A DNA stretch of 20,333 nucleotides from an uncultured Ideonella sp. GTDB taxonomy: Bacteria > Pseudomonadota > Gammaproteobacteria > Burkholderiales > Burkholderiaceae. The stretch is taken from assembly GCA_946479475.1 (NCBI GenBank), contig CAMLGG010000072.1, positions 1-20,333 on the forward strand. The letters run 5' to 3'. Of the stretch, positions 1-7,618 are shown in pieces. Numbering within the stretch: the stretch's first letter is position 1; each line of letters begins with the position of its first letter. Both the position numbers and the translations under genes were made by a program. Below the pieces are notes generated by a model. It saw only the letters and a program-made list of their open reading frames with translations, did not search any database and had not been told where the DNA came from.

Positions 1-1430
1 ACGTGGCCATGCTCAACGCGCTGATCCACACGGTGATCGACGAAGGCCTGGTGGATGAGGCCTTCATCCGCGACCGCGCCAACAACTTCGAGGCCTTGAA
101 GGCCAACGTGATGGGTTGCAGCCCCGAGGCCATGGCGCCCGTGTGCGGCATCCCGGCCGAGACGCTGCGCGAGGTGGCGCGGGCGTTTGCCACGGCCAAG
201 TCCTCGATGATCCTCTGGGGCATGGGCGTGAGCCAGCATGTGCATGGCACCGACAACGCGCGCTGCCTCATCGCGCTCTGCGCCGTCACGGGCCAGATCG
301 GCAAGCCCGGCTCGGGCCTGCACCCGCTGCGCGGCCAGAACAATGTGCAGGGCGCGAGCGACGCGGGGCTGATCCCCATGATGTTCCCCAACTACCAGCG
401 TGTGGACAACGCCGGGGCGCATGCGTGGTTTGAACAGTTCTGGGGCACGAAGCTGGACGAGACCCCCGGCTACACCGTGGTCGAGATCATGCACAAGGCC
501 CTGGCGCCCGACAGCGACCCGCACAAGGTGCGCGGCATGTACATCATGGGCGAGAACCCCGCCATGAGCGACCCCGACCTGAACCACGCGCGCCACGCGC
601 TGGCCAGCCTGTCGCACCTGGTGGTGCAGGACATCTTCCTGACCGAAACCGCCTGGCTGGCCGACGTGGTGCTGCCCGCCAGCGCCTGGCCCGAGAAGAC
701 CGGCACGGTCACCAACACCGACCGCATGGTGCAGATGGGCCGCCGCGCGCTGGAGCTGCCGGGCGATGCGAAGCCCGACCTCTGGATCATCCAGGAGATC
801 GCGCGCCGCATGGGCCTGCCGTGGAGCTACCCGGGCCCCGAGAGCGGCGTGGCCGCGGTCTACGAGGAGATGCGCCAGGCCATGCACGGCGTGATCGCCG
901 GCATCAGCTGGGAGAGGCTGGAGCGCGAGCACAGCGTCACCTACCCGTGCCTGACGCCCGAGGACCCGGGCCAGCCCATCGTCTTCGCCGACCGCTTCCC
1001 GACCGACGACGGCCGCGTGCAGCTCGTGCCCACGCAACTCGTGCCGGCCGACGAGCGGCCCGACGACGACTACCCCTTCGTGCTGATCACCGGTCGCCAG
1101 CTCGAGCACTGGCACACCGGCAGCATGACGCGCCGCACCGAGGTGCTCGATGCGCTGGAGCCGGCGCCGACGGCCAGCCTGCACGGGCAGGACCTGGCGC
1201 GGCTGGGCGTGGCCCCAGGCGGCTGGCTGCAGGTCGCTTCGCGGCGCGGCAGCGTGCGGCTGCGCGCACGTCGCGACGACGGCACGCCGCTCGGCGCCGT
1301 CTTCATCCCCTTCGCCTTCGCGGAAGCCGCGGCCAACCTGCTGACCAATCCGGCGCTCGACCCGTTCGGCAAGATCCCGGAGTTCAAGTACTGCGCGGTG
1401 AAGGTCGCTGCGGCACAACCGGCCGCCTGA
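1..1430 (+). CDS. fdhF: Formate dehydrogenase alpha subunit, C-terminal part (5' end outside window)
   Basis: This is the molybdenum/tungsten-bis-MGD catalytic subunit that oxidises formate to CO2, probably the cytoplasmic NAD-linked type. The reading frame is open from the window edge (first full codon at base 3), so only about 475 C-terminal residues are seen and the Fe-S domains and active-site Cys/Sec region are missing. Visible family signatures, counted from base 3, are WGMGVSQHVHGTDN at about 72-85, LRGQNNVQGASDAG at about 109-122, GENPAMSDPD near 181 and LPASAWPEKTGTVTNTDR in the middle. The C-terminal molybdopterin-dinucleotide-binding domain begins near GRQLEHWHTGSMTRR. No FdhD-like or delta-subunit gene follows, although fdsC and fdsD follow fdsA in the Cupriavidus-type operon. 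Any partners must lie upstream or elsewhere. The family call is firm; the exact subtype is inferred. Confidence 0.9.
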   Translation, partial: VAMLNALIHTVIDEGLVDEAFIRDRANNFEALKANVMGCSPEAMAPVCGIPAETLREVARAFATAKSSMILWGMGVSQHVHGTDNARCLIALCAVTGQIGKPGSGLHPLRGQNNVQGASDAGLIPMMFPNYQRVDNAGAHAWFEQFWGTKLDETPGYTVVEIMHKALAPDSDPHKVRGMYIMGENPAMSDPDLNHARHALASLSHLVVQDIFLTETAWLADVVLPASAWPEKTGTVTNTDRMVQMGRRALELPGDAKPDLWIIQEIARRMGLPWSYPGPESGVAAVYEEMRQAMHGVIAGISWERLEREHSVTYPCLTPEDPGQPIVFADRFPTDDGRVQLVPTQLVPADERPDDDYPFVLITGRQLEHWHTGSMTRRTEVLDALEPAPTASLHGQDLARLGVAPGGWLQVASRRGSVRLRARRDDGTPLGAVFIPFAFAEAAANLLTNPALDPFGKIPEFKYCAVKVAAAQPAA

Positions 1431-1474
1431 GCGCCGGCGCGGCCGAGGCAATCGGCCACGACGCGAATTTGTCA

Positions 1475-1489
1475 CGCTCCGCAGGAGCG
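1475..1489. other. Small hairpin after formate dehydrogenase gene
   Basis: A 6-bp inverted repeat, CGCTCC-GCA-GGAGCG, lies 45 nt after the formate dehydrogenase stop. No T-tract follows it on either strand, so it is at best a weak transcript-end structure. Nothing else could be supported in the spacer 1431-1601 apart from the start region of the next gene. Confidence 0.25.
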
Positions 1490-1601
1490 CCGCGATGCAT
1501 GGCAGCCGCCACCTGACCGATATGCTCCGGGCGTTCGGTCTGCTTGCGCAGGCCCGCCTGTGCGCGGCGAACCTTCACTCGACTTCTTACCAGGGAACTC
1601 C

Positions 1602-2372
1602 ATGACTCTCGGAAAATGCATCCGCACTCTCGCCTGGCTGTGCGCCATGACCGCGACTGGCCTCGCTCATGCCCAGGCCACCAGGACCTGGGTGTCGGGC
1701 GTCGGCGACGATGCCAACCCCTGCAGCCGCACGGCGCCCTGCAAGACCTTCGCAGGCGCCATCTCGAAGACCGCTACCGGCGGCGAGATCAACACGCTGG
1801 ATGCCGGCGGCTTCGGCGCGGTGACGATCACCAAGTCGATCACCATCGCTTCCGAGGGCACCGGTGAAGCGGGCGTCCTGGTCTCCGGCACCAACGGCAT
1901 CGTCGTGAACGCGCCGCAAGGCAGTCTGGTGAACCTGCGAGGGCTGCAGATCGAAGGGCTGGGGACCGGCCTGTCGGGAGTGCTGGTGCTTGGCGGCGAC
2001 GTGCGGATCGAGAACTGCGTCATCCGCAACTTCCGCGGCAATCCAGGGGCCGGCATCAATTCGCAGGCCAGCGTGTCCTCGCGCGTGTTCGTGGCGAACA
2101 CTTCCATCAGCGGTAACCTCATTGGCGTTCGGGCCGCACCGACGGCCGCCGACAGTGGCATCGTGCTGCAGGACACGAGCGTCGATCGCAACGCCCAGGA
2201 TGGCCTGCTCGGCGCGACGGGACAGGCGCGCTTCAGCCTGAACCGCGTGTCGGTGCAGGGCAACCCCGTCGGCATTTCGGCCCCCTCGCCGGCCAAGGTC
2301 TACAGTTTCGGCAACAACGCCATCGTCGGCATCGACGCCGGAACGACGCTCACCCCGATGGCATTGCAGTGA
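1602..2372 (+). CDS. Secreted right-handed parallel beta-helix protein
   Basis: A predicted exported protein of 256 residues with no obvious catalytic motif. The ATG at 1602 is preferred over an upstream GTG at 1560 because it places a signal peptide at the N-terminus: basic start (K5, R8), hydrophobic stretch and a cleavage site near LAHA-Q (residue 24). The mature start, TRTWVSGVGDDANPCSRTAP, with Cys41 and Cys47, is a recurring N-terminal block of bacterial beta-helix proteins. It is followed by short repeating strands rich in G, N, V and I (residues about 65-245, for example GVLVSGTNGIVVNAPQGSLV and GVLVLGGDVRIENCVIRNF) as in pectate-lyase-like solenoids. Usual roles are surface binding or carbohydrate modification, but no active site is recognised, so function is unknown. 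It converges on the penicillin-binding protein gene. Confidence 0.8.
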   Translation: MTLGKCIRTLAWLCAMTATGLAHAQATRTWVSGVGDDANPCSRTAPCKTFAGAISKTATGGEINTLDAGGFGAVTITKSITIASEGTGEAGVLVSGTNGIVVNAPQGSLVNLRGLQIEGLGTGLSGVLVLGGDVRIENCVIRNFRGNPGAGINSQASVSSRVFVANTSISGNLIGVRAAPTAADSGIVLQDTSVDRNAQDGLLGATGQARFSLNRVSVQGNPVGISAPSPAKVYSFGNNAIVGIDAGTTLTPMALQ

Positions 2373-2381
2373 CGGAGCTGC

Positions 2382-2407
2382 CGGCCTGCCTCAGGGAAGG
2401 CGGGCCG
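2382..2407. terminator. Bidirectional stem-loop between convergent genes
   Basis: CGGCCTGCCT (2382-2391) pairs with AGGCGGGCCG (2398-2407) with one G-T pair and a 6-nt loop. It starts 9 nt after the beta-helix stop and overlaps the minus-strand stop codon of the penicillin-binding protein gene (2391-2393). The stem is strong but has no run of T on either side, so termination is inferred only from position. Confidence 0.45.
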
Positions 2408-5400
2408 TTGCCACGATCGGGTCGCTGACGTCGCAGGCCTTGCCCTCCACCAGCGGCAGCAGGCTGGGCAGCAGTGCCTTCAGGATTTGCGAGGGCAGGG
2501 CGCTGGTGAACTTGTAGTTCGCCGCGTCCGGCTCCTGCACGAAGGCCATGAGGGTGCCGAAGTAGCGATCTCCGATGAGGAAGACCAGCGTCGCCGAGCG
2601 GCTCACCACGCGCGAGGAGACGAGCTTGCCGCCCGGGCCGAAGACCTCGAAGCGATGGTCTCCGGTGCCGGTCTTGCCGCCGATCGGCACGGCGGTTCCG
2701 TCGGGCAGTTTCAGCGCGCCGTTCAAACGCTTGGCGGTGCCTTGTTCCACCACGCCGATGACCGCGCGGCGCACGGCGTCGGCCACCTCGGGCGGCAGCA
2801 CCTGCTCTCCTCCTGGCGCGCGGTAATCCAGGCGGGTCTCGTAGGGCGTGGAGGCGGCGAAGCGCAGGCCCTCGACGCGGACCTGCGGCAGGGACCTGCC
2901 GCGGTTGACGATGATGCCCATCAGCTCCGCCAGCGCGGCCGGGCGGTCGCCCGAGGCGCCGAGCGCGGTGGCGTACGACGGCGTCAGCGACTCGAAGGGG
3001 TAGCCCAGGCGCTTCCATGCCTTGTGGATCTCGGCGAAGGCCTCCAGCTCCAGCTGGTTGCGGATGCGCACGTCCTGTGCGCTCTTGTGGCGGGTCTTGA
3101 ACAGCCAGCCGTAGGCGTCCTGGCGCTCCTGGTGGCTGGCCGCGATGGTCTCGGTCAGCGTGGCCCCGGGATGCCGGCGCAGGTAGCCCGCCACCCACAT
3201 CGCCAGCGGGTGCACCTTGGCGAGGTAGCCGCGGTCGGCGAGCGACCAGCGGCCCGGGCCGTACTTGGTCTTCAGGTCCGCCACCGAATCCGGCGGATCG
3301 GCAAGGTGGCGCTGCAGGAAGCGCTTGAGCCCCGCGTCGTCGCCCTCGGGCTCCAGGCCGTAGTACAGCGCGGCCAGGCGCGTTGGCGTGGGCCGCTTGC
3401 CCTCGAGCAGCGACTGTTCCACCTGCTCGGGCGAGTGGCGCGCGAGTTCGCGGTAGAAGCGGATGATGAAGCTGCGCCCCTCCTTGTCGGCGAAGCGCTC
3501 CAGGTAGGCGCGGCGGGCCGGGTCGCCGCGGTCGCCCAGGAGCGCCGCGTTCATGTCCTCGCGCTCGGCCATCACGTGGCGGACGACGTCGCGCATCAGG
3601 CGGATGAAGACGAGGTTGACGGAGCGCGTCAGCGCCTCGCGCACCGTCATGGTCCGGTGGTCGTCCTCGGGCTCGAAGTTGTCGAAGTGGTGCAGGCCGC
3701 CGCCGGTGAAGAAGCCTTCGCCGGGGTTGGCCGAGTAGCTGCGTTCCATCGCCTCGTCCAGCATGGCGGGCAGCGCCTTGTCCTCGGCCGCCGCGAGGTA
3801 GTCGCGCGCCCAGCGTCCGATGGGGTCGTGGTCCGGCAGGTCCAGGCCCTCGAGCTCTTCCCTGGTGAGGCCGCTCCAGCGCTGGTGCAGCGCCGCGACC
3901 TGCTCGAGGTAGGTGATGAGCGTGCGCAGCTTGGCGGTCGAGCCCAGGTCCAGCCGGGCGCCCTCGTTCAGGTCGAAGGGCTGGTCGAGGTTGTCGGTCT
4001 GCACCCGCAGCAGGTTGGCGCCCTCGGTGCGCTCGAAGAGGGTGAAGCTGAAGACGATCTTGCCGGGGTCGTCCCCGTCCTTGAGCAGGCGAAAGCCGTA
4101 CAGGCCCGCCTCGCGCGCGGCGTCTTCATGGGCCAGGCCACGCAGGAGGGAGGTGGCGGCGCGCTGGGTGTCGGCGGCCAGCGTGCTGTCGACCGCGAGG
4201 TCCAGGCGGTCCAGGTCGTAGGCCCTGGGCATGCCGAGCATCTGCTGCAGCTTGCCCCGGACCGCGGTGGCGGCCTTGCGGTCGACGAAGGACACCGGCG
4301 GCTCGGGAAGTGGCCGGTCCAGCGGGTTCAGCGTCAGCGGCAGGGCGGCGTCACGCAGCGCGGTGGGGATCACGCCGGCGTCGGCCAGGAGGCGCAGGTG
4401 GGCGTTCGTCAGCTCCTGCAGCCGCTTCTCGCCGTCTTCCCCCAGGTAATGCGACGGGCGGCGCTGCGCGACCATCAATGACAGCGCCTGCTTGAACGCC
4501 AGGGCCTGGCGAGGCAGGAGGGCGTGCTTGAAAGCCTGCGCGGTGCGCCTGGGCTCGCCAGGGGCCGGCTCGGCCACCGGGGCGGCCAGCAGCTTGTTGA
4601 CCTCGTCGAAATCGCGGCCATACCAGGCCCACAGGCCGTCGCCCAGGCCGTTCACCTCGCCGAAGCCGGCTTGCGCCGAAAGCGGCACCGTGTTGAGGTA
4701 GTCCAGCACGATCTGGCGGCGGCGCGAGGTGGTGTCCTCGCCTTCGAGATACGCGCGGACCGAGGCCGAGGCCATCTGGCGGAGCTTGTCGCGCGCCGAA
4801 TCGGTGCGACCCTGCGGCGAATGGCGGTACTTCTCGATCTGGGTCGCCAGCGTGCTGCCGCCGCCGGCGCTGTGGCTCTCGTCCACGCGGCGCAGCAGCT
4901 GGTCGAACACGGCCTTGCCGAGGCGATCCCACTCGATGGCCGGATTGCGCGTGGCGGGCGGGTCGAAGAGGTCGCGGTTCTCGATGTAGAGCAGCGACTT
5001 GACGAGCAGAGCCGGCACCGAGCCGAACTCGGGATAGATGCGCTCCGGATAGCGCGCCTGGAAAAGAGGTGTCCTGCGGCAATCGCGCACCTCCAGGCCG
5101 GCCTGGGCCTTCTCGCGGTAGGGGGCGAACAGGCCCTCGTCCCGCAGGGAAAGCATCGCGGGCGACATCCGGGCCTGGGCGCTGATCTCGAAGCCCTGCG
5201 ACTTCAGGCGCTCGAGGTAGTCGGGCAGCTGGTGGTAGCCCAGGCGCTGGTCGTACGGCCCGTTGCCGGCGTAGCGGATGGCCGTGCTGGGGCCGGGCTG
5301 GAGCTCGTAGCGCAGCTGGCCGGCTCGCGCCGAAAGCCAGTCCGCCTGCTGGCGAGAGCTATGCACCTCGTCGGCGACCAGCCCGGCCAGGCCGAGCACG

Positions 5401-5474
5401 ACGAGGATCGAAAGGACGCCGAAGCTGCGTCGCAGCGTCCTCTTCCAGTCAGTGGGGGTCTTCGCGTTCGACAA
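2391..5474 (-). CDS. Large bifunctional penicillin-binding protein (GT51 transglycosylase and transpeptidase)
   Basis: A class A PBP-like protein of 1027 residues that should polymerise and cross-link peptidoglycan in the periplasm. One membrane anchor lies at about 18-34. The glycosyltransferase part shows E165 in IENRDLF (motif 1, normally EDxxFxxH), GGSTLATQIEK at 205-215 (normally GASTITQQ) and DYLNTVPL at 258-265. The transpeptidase part shows serine nucleophile S512 in STAK, SVN at 618-620 and KTGT at 934-937. The gap between SVN and KTGT (about 314 residues) is much longer than usual in this family and is mostly charged and helical in character, suggesting an inserted domain. The start is TTG with an AAAGG 9 nt upstream; no in-frame ATG precedes the membrane segment. 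It is divergent from the dehydrogenase gene. The class A call is firm, but it is not clearly mrcA or mrcB. Confidence 0.85.
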   Translation of the reverse strand: MSNAKTPTDWKRTLRRSFGVLSILVVLGLAGLVADEVHSSRQQADWLSARAGQLRYELQPGPSTAIRYAGNGPYDQRLGYHQLPDYLERLKSQGFEISAQARMSPAMLSLRDEGLFAPYREKAQAGLEVRDCRRTPLFQARYPERIYPEFGSVPALLVKSLLYIENRDLFDPPATRNPAIEWDRLGKAVFDQLLRRVDESHSAGGGSTLATQIEKYRHSPQGRTDSARDKLRQMASASVRAYLEGEDTTSRRRQIVLDYLNTVPLSAQAGFGEVNGLGDGLWAWYGRDFDEVNKLLAAPVAEPAPGEPRRTAQAFKHALLPRQALAFKQALSLMVAQRRPSHYLGEDGEKRLQELTNAHLRLLADAGVIPTALRDAALPLTLNPLDRPLPEPPVSFVDRKAATAVRGKLQQMLGMPRAYDLDRLDLAVDSTLAADTQRAATSLLRGLAHEDAAREAGLYGFRLLKDGDDPGKIVFSFTLFERTEGANLLRVQTDNLDQPFDLNEGARLDLGSTAKLRTLITYLEQVAALHQRWSGLTREELEGLDLPDHDPIGRWARDYLAAAEDKALPAMLDEAMERSYSANPGEGFFTGGGLHHFDNFEPEDDHRTMTVREALTRSVNLVFIRLMRDVVRHVMAEREDMNAALLGDRGDPARRAYLERFADKEGRSFIIRFYRELARHSPEQVEQSLLEGKRPTPTRLAALYYGLEPEGDDAGLKRFLQRHLADPPDSVADLKTKYGPGRWSLADRGYLAKVHPLAMWVAGYLRRHPGATLTETIAASHQERQDAYGWLFKTRHKSAQDVRIRNQLELEAFAEIHKAWKRLGYPFESLTPSYATALGASGDRPAALAELMGIIVNRGRSLPQVRVEGLRFAASTPYETRLDYRAPGGEQVLPPEVADAVRRAVIGVVEQGTAKRLNGALKLPDGTAVPIGGKTGTGDHRFEVFGPGGKLVSSRVVSRSATLVFLIGDRYFGTLMAFVQEPDAANYKFTSALPSQILKALLPSLLPLVEGKACDVSDPIVATARLP

Positions 5475-5656
5475 GGAGGCGGGCCTTTCTCGAGCGAATG
5501 CTTGATCGTCACCTTACGCGCGGCGTATGACATCACCAAGGGCTTTTGACCGCTTCGCGTGCCGTTTGCGTGTTGACGGCAACACGGTCTTGACAACTGG
5601 CGGCACGGCGTCACGCTGATGGCTTTGCGCCCTGCCGCTGTGTAAGCTGGCCCACC

Positions 5657-6421
5657 ATGGACGGCAGCAACACCCCCCCTCGCATCGCGCTCGTCACCGG
5701 TGCCGGCAGCGGCATCGGCAAGGCTTGTGCCCTCGCCCTGCTCCAGGCCGGCTGGACGGTCGTGTTCAACGGCCGCCGGGCCGAGGCGCTGGCCGAGGCG
5801 ATCGCTGAATCACCGCATGCCTCCAGGGCATGGCCGGCAGCCGGAGACGTCAGCGATGCCGATGCCGTGGCCGGGATGTTCGAGCAGATCCGGCGCCGCC
5901 ACGGCCGGCTCGACCTGCTGTTCAACAACGCCGGCGTCTTCACTGCCGGCCTGCCGATCGACGAGTTGCCGGTCGAGCAATGGCGCCGGGCGGTCGATGT
6001 CAACCTCACCGGGGCCTTTCTCTGCACCCGCGAGGCGTTCCGGCTGATGAAGTCGCAGGATCCGCGTGGCGGCCGCATCATCAACAACGGCTCCATCTCG
6101 GCCCACGTCCCCCGGCCGAACTCCGCGGCCTACACCAGCACCAAGCACGCGATGACCGGCTTGACCCGGTCCTGCGCGCTCGATGGCCGCGCCTTCGACA
6201 TCGCGGTCGGCCAGATCGACATCGGCAATGCCGCCACCGACATGACGGCAGCCATGGCGCGCGGCATGGCGCAGCCGGACGGCACCGTGCGGACGGAGGC
6301 GCGGATGGACGTCCGACATGTGGCCGACACCGTGGTGCAGATGGCCTCGCTGCCCCTGTCGGCCAACGTGCTGTTCACCACCATCATGGCCACCGGCATG
6401 CCCTTCCTCGGGCGCGGGTGA
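5657..6421 (+). CDS. Short-chain dehydrogenase/reductase (SDR)
   Basis: A classical SDR of 254 residues, the usual length, with a Rossmann fold binding NAD(P)H and acting on an unknown alcohol or ketone in the cytoplasm. The cofactor motif TGAGSGIG is at 14-21, NNAG at 90-93, the structural Asn at 116, Ser at 146 or 148, and Y159-x3-K163 in YTSTK. All catalytic residues are therefore present. The dipeptide N39-G40 then R40-R41 region after beta-strand 2 (VVFNGRR) suggests NADP preference, which is inference. The ATG at 5657 is the first codon that leaves a normal N-terminus before the first beta strand. It stands alone: the neighbours are divergent on the left and on the opposite strand on the right. 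The substrate cannot be deduced. Confidence 0.9.
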   Translation: MDGSNTPPRIALVTGAGSGIGKACALALLQAGWTVVFNGRRAEALAEAIAESPHASRAWPAAGDVSDADAVAGMFEQIRRRHGRLDLLFNNAGVFTAGLPIDELPVEQWRRAVDVNLTGAFLCTREAFRLMKSQDPRGGRIINNGSISAHVPRPNSAAYTSTKHAMTGLTRSCALDGRAFDIAVGQIDIGNAATDMTAAMARGMAQPDGTVRTEARMDVRHVADTVVQMASLPLSANVLFTTIMATGMPFLGRG

Positions 6422-6439
6422 GATGACGGCGGCGGACAG

Positions 6440-6463
6440 CAAAAAGGGCCCCTCGGGGCCCTC
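6440..6463 (-). terminator. Intrinsic terminator of miniprotein A
   Basis: Read on the minus strand, AGGGCCC, loop CGAG, GGGCCCT is followed by TTTTT (6445-6441), a standard Rho-independent terminator about 58 nt after the stop of the 66-residue gene. The T-run is on the minus strand, so it belongs to that gene and not to the plus-strand dehydrogenase that ends at 6421. Confidence 0.85.
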
Positions 6464-6480
6464 CTGGCGGGTATCGCGGC

Positions 6481-6497
6481 CGGCCCGCTGCGGGCCG
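6481..6497. other. Second stem-loop 3' of miniprotein A
   Basis: CGGCCCG-CTG-CGGGCCG is a perfect 7-bp stem with a 3-nt loop lying between the miniprotein A stop (6520) and its terminator. It may protect the transcript 3' end; no function is shown by the sequence. Confidence 0.4.
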
Positions 6498-6519
6498 ACG
6501 GCAGGTGGACGCGGCAGGT

Positions 6520-6720
6520 TCAGCGCAGCAGCGGCGAACTGAACAGGACGTCGTCGGCCGGCGAGCTCAGCTCCTGGGCCAGCAGCGCGTCGCTGTACTG
6601 CTGGTCGGCGAGGTGAGCCAGTCCGCCGATGGCCCCGAGCGTGACGGAGGCGGCGAGACCCCAGGCCACGATGTGCAGGAACACGGGTGCCTTGGCGAGG
6701 CGATGCATCAGCGCGGACAT
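6520..6720 (-). CDS. Miniprotein A: small single-pass membrane protein
   Basis: A 66-residue protein of a family I do not recognise. It has a short basic N-terminus (H6, R7, K10), one hydrophobic helix at about 13-36 and a polar tail that should face the periplasm by the positive-inside rule. Residues 33-49, GLAHLADQQYSDALLAQ, carry the motif shared with the two neighbouring small genes: L-x2-(L/V)-A-(D/E)-x-Q-Y-x2-A-(L/M)-(L/V)-A-Q. The start at 6720 is fixed by AGGAG 8 nt upstream (AGGAGCCCATC-ATG); an in-frame start at 6753 has no such site and lies upstream of it. It has its own promoter and terminator, so it is probably a monocistronic unit. Its tail shares PAD-x-V with miniprotein C. 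Confidence 0.75.
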   Translation of the reverse strand: MSALMHRLAKAPVFLHIVAWGLAASVTLGAIGGLAHLADQQYSDALLAQELSSPADDVLFSSPLLR

Positions 6721-6738
6721 GATGGGCTCCTTGCGGAT

Positions 6739-6763
6739 CCGGCAGGGCGGCATGTCCTGCCGG
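6739..6763 (-). promoter_or_regulatory. Stem-loop in the 5' leader of miniprotein A
   Basis: CCGGCAGG (6739-6746) and CCTGCCGG (6756-6763) form a perfect 8-bp stem with a 9-nt loop between the predicted transcription start and the Shine-Dalgarno site of miniprotein A. The ribosome binding site itself (around 6727-6733) stays outside the stem. No equivalent was found in leaders B and C. A role in mRNA stability or translation control is a guess. Confidence 0.35.
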
Positions 6764-6771
6764 CGATTGAA

Positions 6772-6814
6772 ACTTTAGACCTGAGCGGGCTTTCGTGCCA
6801 AGGGCCGGGCGACC
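6772..6814 (-). promoter_or_regulatory. Promoter of miniprotein A with GGTCGC box
   Basis: On the minus strand GGTCGCC (6814-6808) is followed after 30 nt by TAAAGT (6777-6772), a plausible -10 element about 50 nt before the start codon. The same box and spacing (29 nt) occur before miniproteins B and C. A and C also share GGTCGC-N-CGGCC-N-T(T)GGC; the extra T in A accounts for the one-base spacing difference. The conservation is seen directly; the promoter role is inferred. Confidence 0.5.
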
Positions 6815-6863
6815 TGACTCCGTGCAGGATCACCGCCCCGGCCGGAGAGGTGCTTGCGCAGGG

Positions 6864-7064
6864 TCAAGCGTGTGCTTCGACCGGCTTGGCGGCGGCCACG
6901 AAGGTCGGGGCGCCGGCCTGGGCCAGCAGGGCGTTGTCGTACTGCCGGTCGGCCACGTCACCCAGGCTGGCCAGGACCGTCAGCGTGACGAAGGCGGCCA
7001 GGGCGAAGGCGGTGGCGCGCTCGCGCGGGGCGGTGAAGGCATGGGTGTTGAAGGCATTGGACAT
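6864..7064 (-). CDS. Miniprotein B: small single-pass membrane protein
   Basis: A 66-residue paralogue of its two neighbours. The N-terminal 16 residues are polar and end in R14-E15-R16. A hydrophobic helix follows at about 17-35 and then the shared motif SLGDVADRQYDNALLAQ at 33-49, in register with miniprotein A. The tail (GAPTFVAAAKPVEAHA) is Ala-rich and unlike the tails of A and C. The start at 7064 is supported by AGGAG 8 nt upstream (AGGAGCCCGCC-ATG), the same arrangement as in A and C. No intrinsic terminator is seen between its stop and the A promoter, so transcripts could read into gene A. I cannot assign a function. An inner-membrane location with the motif at the periplasmic face is inferred. 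Confidence 0.75.
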   Translation of the reverse strand: MSNAFNTHAFTAPRERATAFALAAFVTLTVLASLGDVADRQYDNALLAQAGAPTFVAAAKPVEAHA

Positions 7065-7115
7065 GGCGGGCTCCTGGGATGTCGCAAGTCCGGAACCGGT
7101 CTCGCGATGGGGTTC

Positions 7116-7157
7116 ACTGTAGGCATCGGCGCCCGCGCTCGACAGTGCTTTGCGACC
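7116..7157 (-). promoter_or_regulatory. Promoter of miniprotein B with GGTCGC box
   Basis: On the minus strand GGTCGCA (7157-7151), 29 nt, then TACAGT (7121-7116). The block around the -10 is CCTACAGTG-N-AC-N-CCATCG, shared base for base with the unit before miniprotein C. No good -35 hexamer lies at 17 nt, suggesting the upstream box or its binding protein replaces it. Confidence 0.5.
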
Positions 7158-7265
7158 ATCGGAGCGGCAAGCCGGATGAGCTGCAGGCAGCGCCGACGAA
7201 AGAAGAAGACGCGGCGATACGCGGGACCGGACGAATCGGCACGGTCTGCCGTCATGGTCAGCGTG

Positions 7266-7279
7266 AATAACGAGTTATT
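7266..7279. promoter_or_regulatory. AT-rich perfect palindrome, possible operator
   Basis: AATAAC-GA-GTTATT is a 6+6 bp inverted repeat in a local AT-rich patch within otherwise GC-rich DNA. It lies between the terminator of miniprotein C and the promoter of miniprotein B. It could be a protein-binding site; nothing in the sequence names the protein. The rest of the 304-bp spacer 7065-7368 holds only the listed B promoter and C terminator. Confidence 0.3.
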
Positions 7280-7296
7280 TGATACACCCATCAGGG

Positions 7297-7325
7297 CAAA
7301 AAAGAAGGGCCCCGAAGGGCCCCCA
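7297..7325 (-). terminator. Intrinsic terminator of miniprotein C
   Basis: On the minus strand GGGCCC-TTCG-GGGCCC is followed by TTCTTTTTT. The TTCG loop closed by C-G is the very stable UUCG tetraloop type. It sits about 45 nt after the stop of the 69-residue gene and has the same GGGCCC stem as the terminator of miniprotein A. Confidence 0.88.
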
Positions 7326-7368
7326 AGAGGAGTGGAACGGAAGTCGTTCAGCCAGAGACTGTCGGCGC

Positions 7369-7578
7369 TCAGGCCTGCAGCCGCTTGGCGGTGATCACCA
7401 CCACCTGGTCGGCCGGCACCTGGGCAACCTGGGCGACCATCGCCTGGTCGTACTGGGCTTCGGCGACGCGGTCGAGGCCGGCCAGCAGGCCCATCGTCAG
7501 CACCAGCGCGAGGCCGGCGGCGATGCGGCGGGCGAAGGTCTGCTCGGCGGCGAAGCGGGGGATGCGGGCGGTGGTCAT
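7369..7578 (-). CDS. Miniprotein C: small single-pass membrane protein
   Basis: A 69-residue paralogue of miniproteins A and B. A basic N-terminus (R5, R8, R17, R18) precedes a hydrophobic helix at about 19-36, then GLDRVAEAQYDQAMVAQ at 34-50 with the shared A-(D/E)-x-Q-Y-x2-A core. The tail VPADQVVVITAKRLQA resembles the tail of A (SPADDV) in its PAD-x-V step and ends with basic residues. The start at 7578 has AGGAG 8 nt upstream (AGGAGCCTCAC-ATG); an in-frame ATG at 7620 would fall inside the predicted promoter and is rejected. It has its own promoter and a strong terminator. It lies downstream of and on the same strand as the ProQ gene. Function unknown; membrane topology is inferred. Confidence 0.75.
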   Translation of the reverse strand: MTTARIPRFAAEQTFARRIAAGLALVLTMGLLAGLDRVAEAQYDQAMVAQVAQVPADQVVVITAKRLQA

Positions 7579-7618
7579 GTGAGGCTCCTGGTGCAGTGCT
7601 GGTGTGTCGATGGAGTGC

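Noticed and set aside
2487..4481. Plus-strand open frame of 664 codons inside the penicillin-binding protein gene
   Set aside because: Antisense shadow: low-complexity V/G/A/Q-rich translation without domains, lying wholly inside a real gene.
6440..6463. Terminator assigned to the plus-strand dehydrogenase
   Set aside because: On the plus strand the A-run precedes the stem and no T-run follows, so it works only in the minus direction.
6794..6801. TTGGCACG on the minus strand upstream of miniprotein A, like a sigma-54 -24 element
   Set aside because: The GC of the -12 element would be one base out of register and TTGC is missing; the TAAAGT element and the box shared with B and C explain the region better.
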